In this document: positions 51,359 through 60,032 of the stretch, one piece after another
How the letters are laid out: each line of letters opens with the position of its first letter
How positions within the stretch are numbered: the first letter of the stretch is position 1
Source of the DNA: a bacterium (Candidatus Blackallbacteria) CG13_big_fil_rev_8_21_14_2_50_49_14
GTDB lineage: Bacteria; Cyanobacteriota; Sericytochromatia; UBA7694
Direction of reading: 5' to 3'
DNA length: 64,000 nt
Assembly: GCA_002783405.1 (NCBI GenBank)
Contig: PFGG01000065.1
Location: 260,659-324,658, forward strand
Translations under genes and position numbers: made by a program
Notes under the pieces: generated by a model
The model's input: only the letters and a program-made list of their open reading frames with translations
Told to the model about the DNA's origin: nothing
Databases searched by the model: none

Positions 51359-52111
51359 CTAGATCATCATTCCCCCAGAGGCTTCAACCCGCTGGGCATT
51401 GACCCAACGGCTCTCTTCAGACAGCAGCGAAGCCACCAAGGGGCCAATATCTTCAGGCACCCCCACCCGACCCAAACTGGTCTGCGCAGCCAGCATCTGG
51501 TTCAGACCTGCATTGTCCCGCACCGCGCCGCCGCCAAAATCTGTTTCAATCGCCCCTGGTGCAAGCGTGTTCACTGCGATACCACGGCTGCCCAGTTCTT
51601 TGGCCCAATAGCGGGTCAAGACCTCCACCCCCCCTTTCATGGCAGCATAGGCCGCATAGCCCGGAAAACTGAAACGCGTCAGACCGCTTGAAAGGTTGAG
51701 AATCCGCCCTTGATCTGCCAAAAGAGGCAAAAGGGTCTGGGTCAGAAAAAACGGACCTTTCAGATGAATTTTCATAAGCTGATCAAATTGTGCTTCTGTG
51801 GTTTCTTGAAAAGAAGCATGCAGCCCAATGCCTGCATTGTTGACAAGATAATCAAACTGCTCACGTTGCCATTGGGCCTTTAAAGCCCCCTTTAATTCAG
51901 CTGCAAAGCCCTTGAACGAATCACTCTCAGAAATATCCAGGCGCAGGGCCACAGCCTGACCGCCCAAAGCTTCGATTTCGCTGACCACTGCCTCAGCGGC
52001 CTGAGACTGGCTCTGATAGGTCAAGACCACCCCCACGCCTTTTTTCGCAAGTGCCAGGGCTGCACTTTTGCCCAAACCCCGGCTGCCACCTGTAATAACT
52101 GCAATTTTCAT
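51359..52111 (-). CDS. Short-chain dehydrogenase/reductase (SDR)
   Basis: 250 aa, classical SDR. Cofactor motif TGGSRGLGKS (T-G-x3-G-x-G), YLVNNAGIGLHA (NNAG), catalytic Ser in LNLSSGL, and Y-x3-K in YAAYAAMKGG, followed by the substrate-loop NTLAPGAIETDF. The Arg in GGSRGL suggests NADP(H). It oxidises or reduces an unknown carbonyl/alcohol. Divergent from a LysR gene, its likely regulator. Confidence 0.93.
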   Translation of the reverse strand: MKIAVITGGSRGLGKSAALALAKKGVGVVLTYQSQSQAAEAVVSEIEALGGQAVALRLDISESDSFKGFAAELKGALKAQWQREQFDYLVNNAGIGLHASFQETTEAQFDQLMKIHLKGPFFLTQTLLPLLADQGRILNLSSGLTRFSFPGYAAYAAMKGGVEVLTRYWAKELGSRGIAVNTLAPGAIETDFGGGAVRDNAGLNQMLAAQTSLGRVGVPEDIGPLVASLLSEESRWVNAQRVEASGGMMI

Positions 52112-52183
52112 CTCATTCTATCCTTTCGCTTCGGTTTCAAAACCGACTGATTGACGTGATCTTGTTTAAGCCTATATTATTTT

Positions 52184-52210
52184 AATAATTTGATAAATAA
52201 TCAATTTATT
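52184..52210. promoter_or_regulatory. LysR-type operator between SDR and LysR genes
   Basis: AATAATTTGAT (52184-52194), AAATA, ATCAATTTATT (52200-52210): 11-bp arms with one mismatch. The central T-GATAAATAATC-A is a T-N11-A LysR box. It sits 73 bp from the SDR start and 41 bp from the LysR start. Confidence 0.65.
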
Positions 52211-52250
52211 AAAAGACTATTCATTATTTTTGAACAATAGGAAAAAGCCG

Positions 52251-53168
52251 ATGGATCGCATCGAAGCCATGAAAATCTTTCTGCGCGTGAGCGAATTGCA
52301 AAGTTTCAGCCAGGCGGCCGAAAGCTTGCATTTGCCCAAAGCCACTGTCTCCACCTCGATTCAAAAACTCGAAAGACACTTGAAAATACGCCTGCTGGAA
52401 CGCACCACCCGCCAGGTACAACTCACCCCCGAAGGTCTGCTTTTTTATGAGCGCGCTCAGGATGTTTTGGCAGATCTCGAAGATATCGAAGCGATGTTTG
52501 AGGCTGAGGCCCGGCAAATTAAAGGCAAAATCCGAATCGACATGACAGTTGCCTTGGCGCGCAATCTGGTTATCCCCCTTTTGCCCGAGTTTTGTAAAAT
52601 GCATCCCGAAATTGAAATCGAATTGAGCAGCACCGATCGCTATCTCGATCTCATCCGAGAAGGTCTCGATTGCGTGATCCGTGTCGGCAGAGGCCAGGAA
52701 CCCGGCTTGCTGAGCAAGCCCTTGGGCGAAATGCATCTGATCAATTGTGCCAGCCCTGAATATCTGCGCAAAAATGGAATGCCGCAGACCCTTGAAGATC
52801 TCAAAACCCATCAACTGATTTTTTATGCCATGCAACTCGGCAGCCCCCCCGAAGGCTTTGAGTATTTCGAGGGTGAAAAATACCATGAAATAAAAATGAA
52901 AGGGCTGCTGACGGTGAACAATACCATAGCCTATGAAACAGCCTGCCTGGCAGGCTTAGGCATCATCCAATGCCCTTCTGCGGGTATTCAGGCGCATTTG
53001 GCAAGCGGTCGCCTGATTGAAATTCTCCCAGAATTTAAAGCCCAGCCCCTGCCGCTCAAACTGGTATACCCCTATCGCCGTCGCCAGACGCGACGTCTGA
53101 AGGTCTTTATTGCCTGGCTCGAGCCCCTGATCAAAACCTATCTGGAAGATCAACATGCAGCCACTTAA
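52251..53168 (+). CDS. LysR family transcriptional regulator
   Basis: 305 aa from the ATG at 52251, with AGGAAAA upstream; the frame extends seven codons further without a site. N-terminal wHTH: MDRIEAMKIFLRVSELQSFS, then LHLPKATVSTSIQKLERHLK. A LysR substrate-binding domain follows (AEARQIKGKIRIDMTVALAR, then LSSTDRYLDLIREGLDCVIR). AaeR/DmlR-like in character. Divergent from the SDR gene with a LysR box in between. Its end overlaps the DUF309 gene by 14 bp. Confidence 0.92.
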   Translation: MDRIEAMKIFLRVSELQSFSQAAESLHLPKATVSTSIQKLERHLKIRLLERTTRQVQLTPEGLLFYERAQDVLADLEDIEAMFEAEARQIKGKIRIDMTVALARNLVIPLLPEFCKMHPEIEIELSSTDRYLDLIREGLDCVIRVGRGQEPGLLSKPLGEMHLINCASPEYLRKNGMPQTLEDLKTHQLIFYAMQLGSPPEGFEYFEGEKYHEIKMKGLLTVNNTIAYETACLAGLGIIQCPSAGIQAHLASGRLIEILPEFKAQPLPLKLVYPYRRRQTRRLKVFIAWLEPLIKTYLEDQHAAT

Positions 53169-53517
53169 GCCACACCAGACGGTTCTTTGGCAGCAGGGTC
53201 TTTACTGTTTTAACCAAGGCGCTTATTTTGAAGCCCATGAAATTTTTGAAGAACTTTGGCGTTCACTTCCGCCCCCGCAGAAAACCAGCCTTCAGGGCTT
53301 GATTCAGGTCGCCGTGGCCTGTGTGCATTTACACAGGCAGAATGAGCGGGGGGCCCGCAGCTTGTTTAAAAAAGCAGCCCAAAACCTCAGCACAGGGCCT
53401 TTGCCGTCTGGGAATCAAGCCGCTTTGCTGAAACAGATTGAAGCCTGGCTGAACTGGTTGGAGCAAAGCCCCGATAAGCGCTCTGAGGCGCCGAACTGGC
53501 CCAGTTTAGCCCCCTAA
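53155..53517 (+). CDS. DUF309 protein
   Basis: 120 aa. The DUF309 signature is clear: GLYCFNQGAYFEAHEIFEEL W (conserved 'n.g.yyeaHe.lE..W'), then LQGLIQVAVACVHLHRQNER. DUF309 proteins are small all-helical domains with conserved His/Glu residues that suggest a metal site; function unknown. The start lies inside the end of the LysR gene, so the two are translated together. Confidence 0.85.
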   Translation: MQPLKPHQTVLWQQGLYCFNQGAYFEAHEIFEELWRSLPPPQKTSLQGLIQVAVACVHLHRQNERGARSLFKKAAQNLSTGPLPSGNQAALLKQIEAWLNWLEQSPDKRSEAPNWPSLAP

Positions 53518-53559
53518 ATAGCCCCTACAATCCTGATGAAACACTTATTTTATTTGGCG

Positions 53560-53589
53560 CATATCAAACAGGTGCTTGATATGTATCAA
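53560..53589. promoter_or_regulatory. Iterated half-sites upstream of a lipoprotein gene
   Basis: CATATCAA (53560-53567), 8-nt spacer, TTGATATG (53576-53583) form a perfect dyad. The right arm overlaps a second near-dyad TTGATA-TG-TATCAA (53576-53589). Three half-sites of one motif at 53560-53589, about 65 bp upstream of the lipoprotein ATG, look like a multi-site operator. The cognate protein is not identified. Confidence 0.5.
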
Positions 53590-53653
53590 TTTTACGCCCC
53601 CCCCTGCAAATCTAAAATGAAAGCAGAAGGGATTCTCTTGAAAGGAGCATCTT

Positions 53654-54448
53654 ATGCAATTTCAGCATGCCAAACAGCTGGCCTCACTCTCACTCGCCCT
53701 GATGATGAGTGCCTGTATTATTCAAGTTCCTGAGGGCGTTCTCTCGCCCTCCTCAAGCCCAAAAGCAAGCAGCACACCGCTGGTTTCGCCCTCCTTAAAA
53801 CCCATTGCTTCTGTGGCACCCGCCACACCTCAGCCCACAGCATTCTCAACGCCAGAACCGATCAAAACCGTTGAACCCTCGCCCACTCCCGTTCCGAAAA
53901 AGGTCTATACCCTAGCCAAAAAAGAGATGGTCCTCTGGGGCGGTTCCAGTGTAGGAGAAGTCGCCATCAGCAGCGAAAACACCCCTGTCTATCGCGTCAA
54001 AGGAGGCGGTTCTGTTGATTTTGAACTGACCTGGCAAGAGGGCGATGTTGTTTTGAATGCCTATGAAATGCGTGAAACAGGAATCGCCTCACAAAAAGGG
54101 CAGATGCGCTGGACCACCCCTCCTCAGGAAATCAGCGAAGATCAGATCATTCCCTTCAGTGCCAGTATCAAAGTACTGAGCAATGATCGGCTGCCTGGAG
54201 ATTTTGGCCCAAATATCTCAGTGGGTTGGAATATCGACGGAACCTCCACCCATTGGCTGATTCCCGATTCGCGCACAGGCTCTACGGTCACTCCCCTTTC
54301 TATGAATTGGGATCTGCCCGTAGAGACCTTTAAAGAAGCCCTGGTAACAGATCCAATTCATCCCTCGGGAGATCATTTTACCCTCTTCGTCAATGCCCAA
54401 GGGGTACTGGGCTTATTGGTCAGATACCAGTACACGCAAAAAAAATAG
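53654..54448 (+). CDS. Lipoprotein with proline-rich linker
   Basis: 264 aa. Lipobox LALMMSAC. Residues 25-85 are a Pro/Ser/Thr-rich linker (SPSSSPKASSTP, TPEPIKTVEPSPTPVP). The C-terminal beta-sandwich-like domain contains GGGSVDFELTWQEGDVVLNA and SVGWNIDGTSTHWLIPDSRT. No family recognised. Probably a surface or periplasmic lipoprotein. GAAAGGAG precedes the ATG. Confidence 0.7.
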   Translation: MQFQHAKQLASLSLALMMSACIIQVPEGVLSPSSSPKASSTPLVSPSLKPIASVAPATPQPTAFSTPEPIKTVEPSPTPVPKKVYTLAKKEMVLWGGSSVGEVAISSENTPVYRVKGGGSVDFELTWQEGDVVLNAYEMRETGIASQKGQMRWTTPPQEISEDQIIPFSASIKVLSNDRLPGDFGPNISVGWNIDGTSTHWLIPDSRTGSTVTPLSMNWDLPVETFKEALVTDPIHPSGDHFTLFVNAQGVLGLLVRYQYTQKK

Positions 54449-54544
54449 GCAGTAAGCAGCCTGCCTCTGAAAGGTTTGGAGCCACGCCAGACAGCCAAGC
54501 TGTGCTAGAATGGCTCCACCTTTGTTTGCGTTTGAAAGAAAAAC

Positions 54545-55468
54545 ATGCCCCAATTCACAATCCCAGCCGAATGGCACAAAACCCGTCTCGATCAGGTTCT
54601 GATTCAGCTCTTGCCCGAGCTCTCACGTGCCTATTGCAAAAAATTGGTTCAACAGGGCCAGATTCAACTCAATGCACAAGTCGTCAGCAAGGCAGGGCAA
54701 ATTTTACGTGAAGGGGATCTGCTGCAATGGGAGTTGCCCGAATTGCAGCCCCTTGAAATTCAGGCCGAAGCCATGGATCTGGATATTGTCTATGAAGACC
54801 CGCATCTGCTGGTGATCAACAAACCCGTGGGGCTGGTGGTACACCCTGGCGCCGGGAACCCTTCAGGTACCCTGGTTAACGCCTTGCTCCACCATTGCAC
54901 CGATCTCTCTGGCATTGGCGGGGTCGAGCGCCCTGGCATTGTGCACCGCCTCGACAAAGAGACCAGCGGCCTGCTGGTTGTGGCCAAGCATGACCAGGCC
55001 CACCGACATTTATCCGAACAACTTCAACGCCGGGATATGAAACGCATTTACTGGGCCCTGGCCGAACTCGCTTTTGCAGAGCAAAGTGGTGAAATTGAAG
55101 CCCCGATCGATCGGCATCCGGTTGAGCGCCAAAAAATGGCGATCGTCGAAGACGGGCGCTTTGCCCGTACCCATTGGACCGTGCTTGAGCATTTTACAGG
55201 CTATACCCTGCTTGAACTCAGTTTAGATACCGGCCGCACCCACCAGATCCGTGTACATCTCAAACATATTCACCACCCCTTGGTCGGAGATCCGGTTTAC
55301 GGCAGCAGCCGCAAACATGCCTTCAAGGTTTCAAGACCGCTTTTACATGCCCGCTTTTTACGCTTTTTTCACCCTGTCAGCGGTGAGTTTTTGGAGTTTG
55401 AAGCGCCTTTGCCACAAGATTTTGAAAGAATCCTGACGATTTTACGGGAACGCACGCATAAAAGCTGA
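54545..55468 (+). CDS. rluD: RluD-family 23S rRNA pseudouridine synthase
   Basis: 307 aa. N-terminal S4 RNA-binding domain (WHKTRLDQVLIQLLPELSRA, then LVQQGQIQLN), then the RluA/RluD catalytic domain with LVINKPVGLVVHPG, the catalytic Asp (D137) in GIVHRLDKETSGLL, and GRTHQIRVHLKHIHHPLVGD. Makes pseudouridines in 23S rRNA helix 69 if orthologous to RluD; the exact position is assigned by family only. A small hairpin (TTTGAAA/TTTCAAA, near 55480) may terminate it. Confidence 0.93.
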   Translation: MPQFTIPAEWHKTRLDQVLIQLLPELSRAYCKKLVQQGQIQLNAQVVSKAGQILREGDLLQWELPELQPLEIQAEAMDLDIVYEDPHLLVINKPVGLVVHPGAGNPSGTLVNALLHHCTDLSGIGGVERPGIVHRLDKETSGLLVVAKHDQAHRHLSEQLQRRDMKRIYWALAELAFAEQSGEIEAPIDRHPVERQKMAIVEDGRFARTHWTVLEHFTGYTLLELSLDTGRTHQIRVHLKHIHHPLVGDPVYGSSRKHAFKVSRPLLHARFLRFFHPVSGEFLEFEAPLPQDFERILTILRERTHKS

Positions 55469-55509
55469 ACAAGCCCTTTTGAAAACCCTTTCAAAGAAAA
55501 ACCCTGCCT

Positions 55510-55540
55510 TTGCATAAAAACGCAGCGCAAAGGGTATAAT
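55510..55540 (+). promoter_or_regulatory. Promoter of the 1015-aa protein gene
   Basis: A perfect TATAAT (55535-55540) with TTGCAT (55510-55515) 19 bp upstream. The ATG lies 31 bp beyond the -10, with AAGGGA before it. Confidence 0.45.
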
Positions 55541-55570
55541 AAAGACCAGAACAGATCGGTCAAGGGACTT

Positions 55571-58500
55571 ATGGACAAAGCAATCGGATTCAATCTGCCG
55601 CCCGGAATCGCGCCCACCCAGCAGCGCTTTTCACGGGTGGATGATGCTTTGAAAATGGCGGCCACGCTTCCCGGCTCTGAAGCCGTCGTTCAAAATACAG
55701 ATAAAAACGGCCAAACCTATTTCACACTCAAACCCGTTTCTGAACACGAAGTTCAACAATACGACAGCTCTCAATATGACCCCAGCATCATCAAATTCAG
55801 CATCGACAAGGGCAATGGCACCACCCCCACGGGTGCTGAGCGGATTCTGAAAGCCGACGCGCTTTCTACCCGCAATGCACTTGAAAATGGCCTCAAAAGC
55901 GTAATTCCCCCCCAGGCCTATAGCCCAGCCAGTTTGAACAAGCTCTCTCAGGGCTTGGGCTTTAAAGATTTTGACGCCATGTACCAACTGATCTCCAAAC
56001 TGCCCCCTGAAAAACAGGAGGCCTTTGTGCAAACCCTGACCCGCCCTGAAAGCTGGAAATCCGTCGCTTCAGATTTTACCCGAAATCTGCTCAGCAATCC
56101 GCTCAATCCTGCGCAGGCCTTTGAAAACACCCGTGAAAATCTGGTAGAAAATTTGAAAGGGCCCTTAAATGAGGTCTTGCAATCCGAAATCAAAGGGCTG
56201 TTTGAAGGCCAGGGGGCACCCAATTTTGATCCCCCGCTAGAATCCAAGGATTCCAACTGGAGCCCCGCTGCGCTCTTGGGCATTCACAACAGCCTGCAAA
56301 ATATCAAAGAAAATTCGCCCGCCGATTTTAGCCGCATTCAAAGCACTGACAAACCCTTTACCTTTAAGTTTGAAGCCGACCCCACCCTTTCAAGTGAAGA
56401 TACCAATATTGCAGCCCAAGATCCCCTCAAACTGATCACCGACTCAATGAAAATCGCACATACATCCTGCAATTGTGGCAAAGACCATTCCATCAGCATT
56501 CGCGAAGGGGCCGTCAAAGGCTCTTCTGACGCAATTCTGAATGAAAAAATCCTGAATAAACTGACCCTTTTCAGCCGGGGCACCCCTGCAACCCTGAACA
56601 AAATTCAAGGTTTCCCCGACGGCAGCAACCAATGGTATAAACTCGATGAAATGCAAGATCGGGGCATGGTTTCAGGCAATCCCCCCGCCTTGGATCGTGA
56701 AAAAAGCTTGAAGCTCTTGGGCGATCTGAACAAAGCAGGCAGTTCCAAAGATCAAACCTGGCGCTTGCTCAATTCCCTGGGCAATTCTGCCGGGGTCTTT
56801 CAACCCAAACTGCTTAAAAATGACCCCGTTTTAAAAGACTACCTCAAGCCCAATTCTGCGGGGCTGGACATGAACAAACTCTGGAATGTCTTTTTTCCCC
56901 AGGGCAATCAAGCCGAAATCGCCAAAATTCAAACTGCGGTTCAAAATTGTCTGGGCCAGGCCAGCAACCAAACCGTCGCCAATGCGGTCTTTAAAATGGA
57001 GCAAATGAATCAAACCCAAGGGCTCCAGGATTTTCTCAACACGATCAAACCCGATATGGCGAGAGATCTACTCAAAGATGGCAATATTGGCCCCCGCACC
57101 CAAAATGCGATCAAACGCATGGAGGGCATCCTGGCCCTGAATACCCTGAAAAAGAATTTGCCCCAACCCTTGAGCCCGCAGCAAAACCACAAGGTGCAGG
57201 ATATTTTTAACAGCCTCACGGCCCCCACCCTCGATGAGGCCAGTTTGGCGCAAACCCAAACCAAGATGAAAGCCTTGCTCCAGGAAATACCCAACCGCAT
57301 TGTTCAGGAAAGCCCTCAAAAAACCCTGCATGAGGTGATGGGCAATCTGATTGAGCGCATGGATGGCAAATTCAACCAGCAGACCAGCAAAGATTTGGTC
57401 AATAGCTGGCTCTCGATTGTCGATTCAGAAGGCGAAGGCAATGTCATTTCGGATCTGGTCACCCACGAAGTGGGGCATAACCTGATGGAGATCTTCAAAC
57501 AGGATCACCCCCAGATCAACCTGGAACGGGATTGGGCCGCCATTTCTGGCAAAGCAGATCAAAAAGGCCCCGATCAATTTACAATGGCACCGGCCACCCA
57601 ATCCTATTTCAACCAGGCACCAGAAGAAGTTTCAGACTATGGCGAAACCAATCCCGGTGAAGACTTCGCCGAATCCTACCGCATGTTCATGAGCCAGCCT
57701 GAAGAACTGATCAAACGTGCGCCCACCAAGTTTTTAGTCTTGAATGCCCTGAATGGCCGTTTCAGCCCTGAGCAGATTCAAACACAGTTTGGGCCCTACC
57801 AGGACAAATTGGATCAGGCCTGGAAAAAAATCCAGGGCCAGACAGGCGCCAAATTCCATCTTTCTGCCCCCATGGTAGAGTTGATGAACAAGACCTATGG
57901 CGGCACGCTTGGTAAACCAGCAGACAGTTCAGATTTGCAAAGTTTTACCACGGCCGCCCTTGATAAAGCAGGCAAAACCGTTGCAGGTACGGGGGCACTC
58001 TACAAAAATCCTCCCCTGTCGCCGGAACGCCTGCAAAGCCTCAAAAATCTTCAGCACCCTGCCCTGAGTCAGGAACAGTTAAAAGCCACCAACAATGCCT
58101 TGGCAAAATTGATCAGCCAGGTTCAGACAGGTGGTGGCAACCTCGACGCGACGGGCATTCAAACCCTTTTGGGCAACGATTACCAAGCCCTGCCAGAGGG
58201 CTTCAAGGCCATGCTCAGTGATCCCAATTCCTTTATCAGCCAATACCTGAACCAACCGGATCATGTTGGACGCAGCGCCAGCCCAGGTTGGGTGCAAACC
58301 GAAGCCCTCAGCCAAATGGTGACAGGCTATGAAAACCTCAACAGCAATTATGTCCGCCTGGCCGGACTGAGTAGCGAAGGCGGCGGAGGCGGCCTAAAGG
58401 GTCTGTTCATGTTCAAGAGCAAAGGGGGCGGCCCCGCTCTTTTGCCTGTGACCCGCGAGCTGAACGCCTACCTGGAAAACTATAACCGTCTGCGCCAACC

Positions 58501-58618
58501 CGCCGTGCCGGTGCCAGACAGTGAGGCCCTCAAAGCCAAGGTCAGTGAAATTCTCAGCCAAACCCAAACGCCGACTGAATTTATGGCCCGCTTCCTTCAG
58601 GAAATGGGTCTGCAATAG
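55571..58618 (+). CDS. 1015-aa protein with HEVGH metallopeptidase motif, unknown family
   Basis: No signal peptide or membrane segment. Pieces visible in order: a short N-terminal part (1-100); helical regions with several Gln/Asn/Leu-rich repeats (130-560); a zinc motif H632-E-V-G-H636 in LVTHEVGHNLMEIF. About 60 residues later, GEDFAESYRMF gives E697 and E701, the third-ligand pattern 'E.FAE'. This HExxH...E.FAE layout resembles anthrax-lethal-factor-like gluzincins and the 276-aa protein at 18214, although there is no other clear similarity. A CNCGKDH element occurs near 300. It could be an effector secreted by a non-Sec route. Its 3' end overlaps the convergent ligase gene by 38 bp. Confidence 0.6.
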   Translation: MDKAIGFNLPPGIAPTQQRFSRVDDALKMAATLPGSEAVVQNTDKNGQTYFTLKPVSEHEVQQYDSSQYDPSIIKFSIDKGNGTTPTGAERILKADALSTRNALENGLKSVIPPQAYSPASLNKLSQGLGFKDFDAMYQLISKLPPEKQEAFVQTLTRPESWKSVASDFTRNLLSNPLNPAQAFENTRENLVENLKGPLNEVLQSEIKGLFEGQGAPNFDPPLESKDSNWSPAALLGIHNSLQNIKENSPADFSRIQSTDKPFTFKFEADPTLSSEDTNIAAQDPLKLITDSMKIAHTSCNCGKDHSISIREGAVKGSSDAILNEKILNKLTLFSRGTPATLNKIQGFPDGSNQWYKLDEMQDRGMVSGNPPALDREKSLKLLGDLNKAGSSKDQTWRLLNSLGNSAGVFQPKLLKNDPVLKDYLKPNSAGLDMNKLWNVFFPQGNQAEIAKIQTAVQNCLGQASNQTVANAVFKMEQMNQTQGLQDFLNTIKPDMARDLLKDGNIGPRTQNAIKRMEGILALNTLKKNLPQPLSPQQNHKVQDIFNSLTAPTLDEASLAQTQTKMKALLQEIPNRIVQESPQKTLHEVMGNLIERMDGKFNQQTSKDLVNSWLSIVDSEGEGNVISDLVTHEVGHNLMEIFKQDHPQINLERDWAAISGKADQKGPDQFTMAPATQSYFNQAPEEVSDYGETNPGEDFAESYRMFMSQPEELIKRAPTKFLVLNALNGRFSPEQIQTQFGPYQDKLDQAWKKIQGQTGAKFHLSAPMVELMNKTYGGTLGKPADSSDLQSFTTAALDKAGKTVAGTGALYKNPPLSPERLQSLKNLQHPALSQEQLKATNNALAKLISQVQTGGGNLDATGIQTLLGNDYQALPEGFKAMLSDPNSFISQYLNQPDHVGRSASPGWVQTEALSQMVTGYENLNSNYVRLAGLSSEGGGGGLKGLFMFKSKGGGPALLPVTRELNAYLENYNRLRQPAVPVPDSEALKAKVSEILSQTQTPTEFMARFLQEMGLQ

Positions 58619-60029
58619 ATTCGGCAGCAGCCGGGTGCAAGTTCAGATGCGCCGTGGCCAGACCCAAAGCGATACACACCCAGAGCACAAAATGAAAAAT
58701 TCCGTGATTGGTCAAATCAAAGGCCAGGCAACCTGAAAAAGCCACCAACCAAACGATCTGAATTTCACGCAACTCAGGGTTTTCAGCCTGTTTCCAGGCT
58801 TTGAACATGATCCAGGCCACCCAGCCCATGGCCGCATAAAATACCAAACAGCCCAAGATTCCTGTTTCGGCCAAGAGCTGCAAGGGTACATTGTGCGTAT
58901 CGACAAAACGCCCCAGCCCATGCCCGATCCAGGGGCTTTCCCAAAAGGCTTTCCAGGCCAGCCCCCAGGTATCCAAGCGCTGCCCTGCCGACTCCACAGT
59001 GACATCTGACAGCTCCCCAAAGCGCTGCCCCACCGTCACCAGCAAACCCGCTTCAGAGATGATCTGGCTCAATTTAAATAAGCCCCCAAACACGCCATAG
59101 AGCAAGCTTCCCAAGAGCAAAAGCCGATGCAGAGGCGGGCGGGCCAAGGCCAGCAGAAAAAAGGTGCCGGTTACAAAAACCAGCCAGGAAGCACGCGTAA
59201 AATTAATCACCAGCGAAGCCACCACCCAAGCCAGGGCCAGATACAAGCCAAAACGCCATTTCTGATTCCGTTCAGGAAAAAGATAGAGCCAACCGATCAA
59301 AAGAATCCCGACTGTTTGCAGAATCTCACCATATTCATTGGCAAAGGTACCGGGTGAAATCCGCAGAAAGGGGCCATAAAAATCCACCAGGGCCGAATGC
59401 TTGCCAAGGTAATCGAGCGGGTTATAACTCCCCGTATAAAAGCCGATTTGCTGCAGCCAGCCCACCGCCAGCGTAAGCAGGCAAGAAAGCACAAGCAGAA
59501 CATGCAGGCGTTTGAGTTCCTGAAGATTGGAAGCGGCCCCAAAGAGCGTCAGCCCTGTCAACACCAGCAAAAGATAGTTAAACACCAAACGAATGGAGGT
59601 CATGTCTTGATTGAGTGCCAATTGCGCAGAATCTGCTTTCCCCAAAGAGGGCAGCCAACTCAACAGAATCAGGCCAAAGGGCAAAAGCCAAAACCAGGGA
59701 TAGCGCTGAGTGGGTCGCCAGCCCAAGACAAAGCGCAGCCCAAGCCCCAAAATGGCCAGCAGCGAAAACAACTGGGGAGCTTTAAAACTAAAGCCCACTT
59801 CCACTGCGGTTAAAATTCCTGTAAACACAAAAAGGGCAAGCGCAGAGGCACATAAACGAGGAGAACTGAGCGCCAAGAGCAAAAATCCCCCTGCACCCAG
59901 CGCTGCCAAAGCCCAGCGTAAACTTTCAAAGGGCCAGGACAAAGCCAACAGCAGACTCAAAAACAAAGCTGAGAGCCACCAGATCGGGGGGATCCGGTGG
60001 CTCTCAGGAAAAATAGATTTCAAGTTCAA
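58581..60029 (-). CDS. O-antigen ligase / polymerase-like membrane protein
   Basis: 482 aa, about 11-12 membrane segments. The Wzy_C-type loop is present: FWESPWIGHGLGRFVDTHNV, then PLQLLAETGILG. In O-antigen ligases (WaaL) and related polymerases the H-N/H and E residues in this loop are key. The start is TTG (60027-60029), 3 nt after the permease stop, so translation is coupled. Its operon with an ABC sugar importer is unusual. The 3' end overlaps the convergent 1015-aa gene. Confidence 0.8.
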   Translation of the reverse strand: MNLKSIFPESHRIPPIWWLSALFLSLLLALSWPFESLRWALAALGAGGFLLLALSSPRLCASALALFVFTGILTAVEVGFSFKAPQLFSLLAILGLGLRFVLGWRPTQRYPWFWLLPFGLILLSWLPSLGKADSAQLALNQDMTSIRLVFNYLLLVLTGLTLFGAASNLQELKRLHVLLVLSCLLTLAVGWLQQIGFYTGSYNPLDYLGKHSALVDFYGPFLRISPGTFANEYGEILQTVGILLIGWLYLFPERNQKWRFGLYLALAWVVASLVINFTRASWLVFVTGTFFLLALARPPLHRLLLLGSLLYGVFGGLFKLSQIISEAGLLVTVGQRFGELSDVTVESAGQRLDTWGLAWKAFWESPWIGHGLGRFVDTHNVPLQLLAETGILGCLVFYAAMGWVAWIMFKAWKQAENPELREIQIVWLVAFSGCLAFDLTNHGIFHFVLWVCIALGLATAHLNLHPAAAESIADPFPEGSGP

Positions 60030-60032
60030 GAC

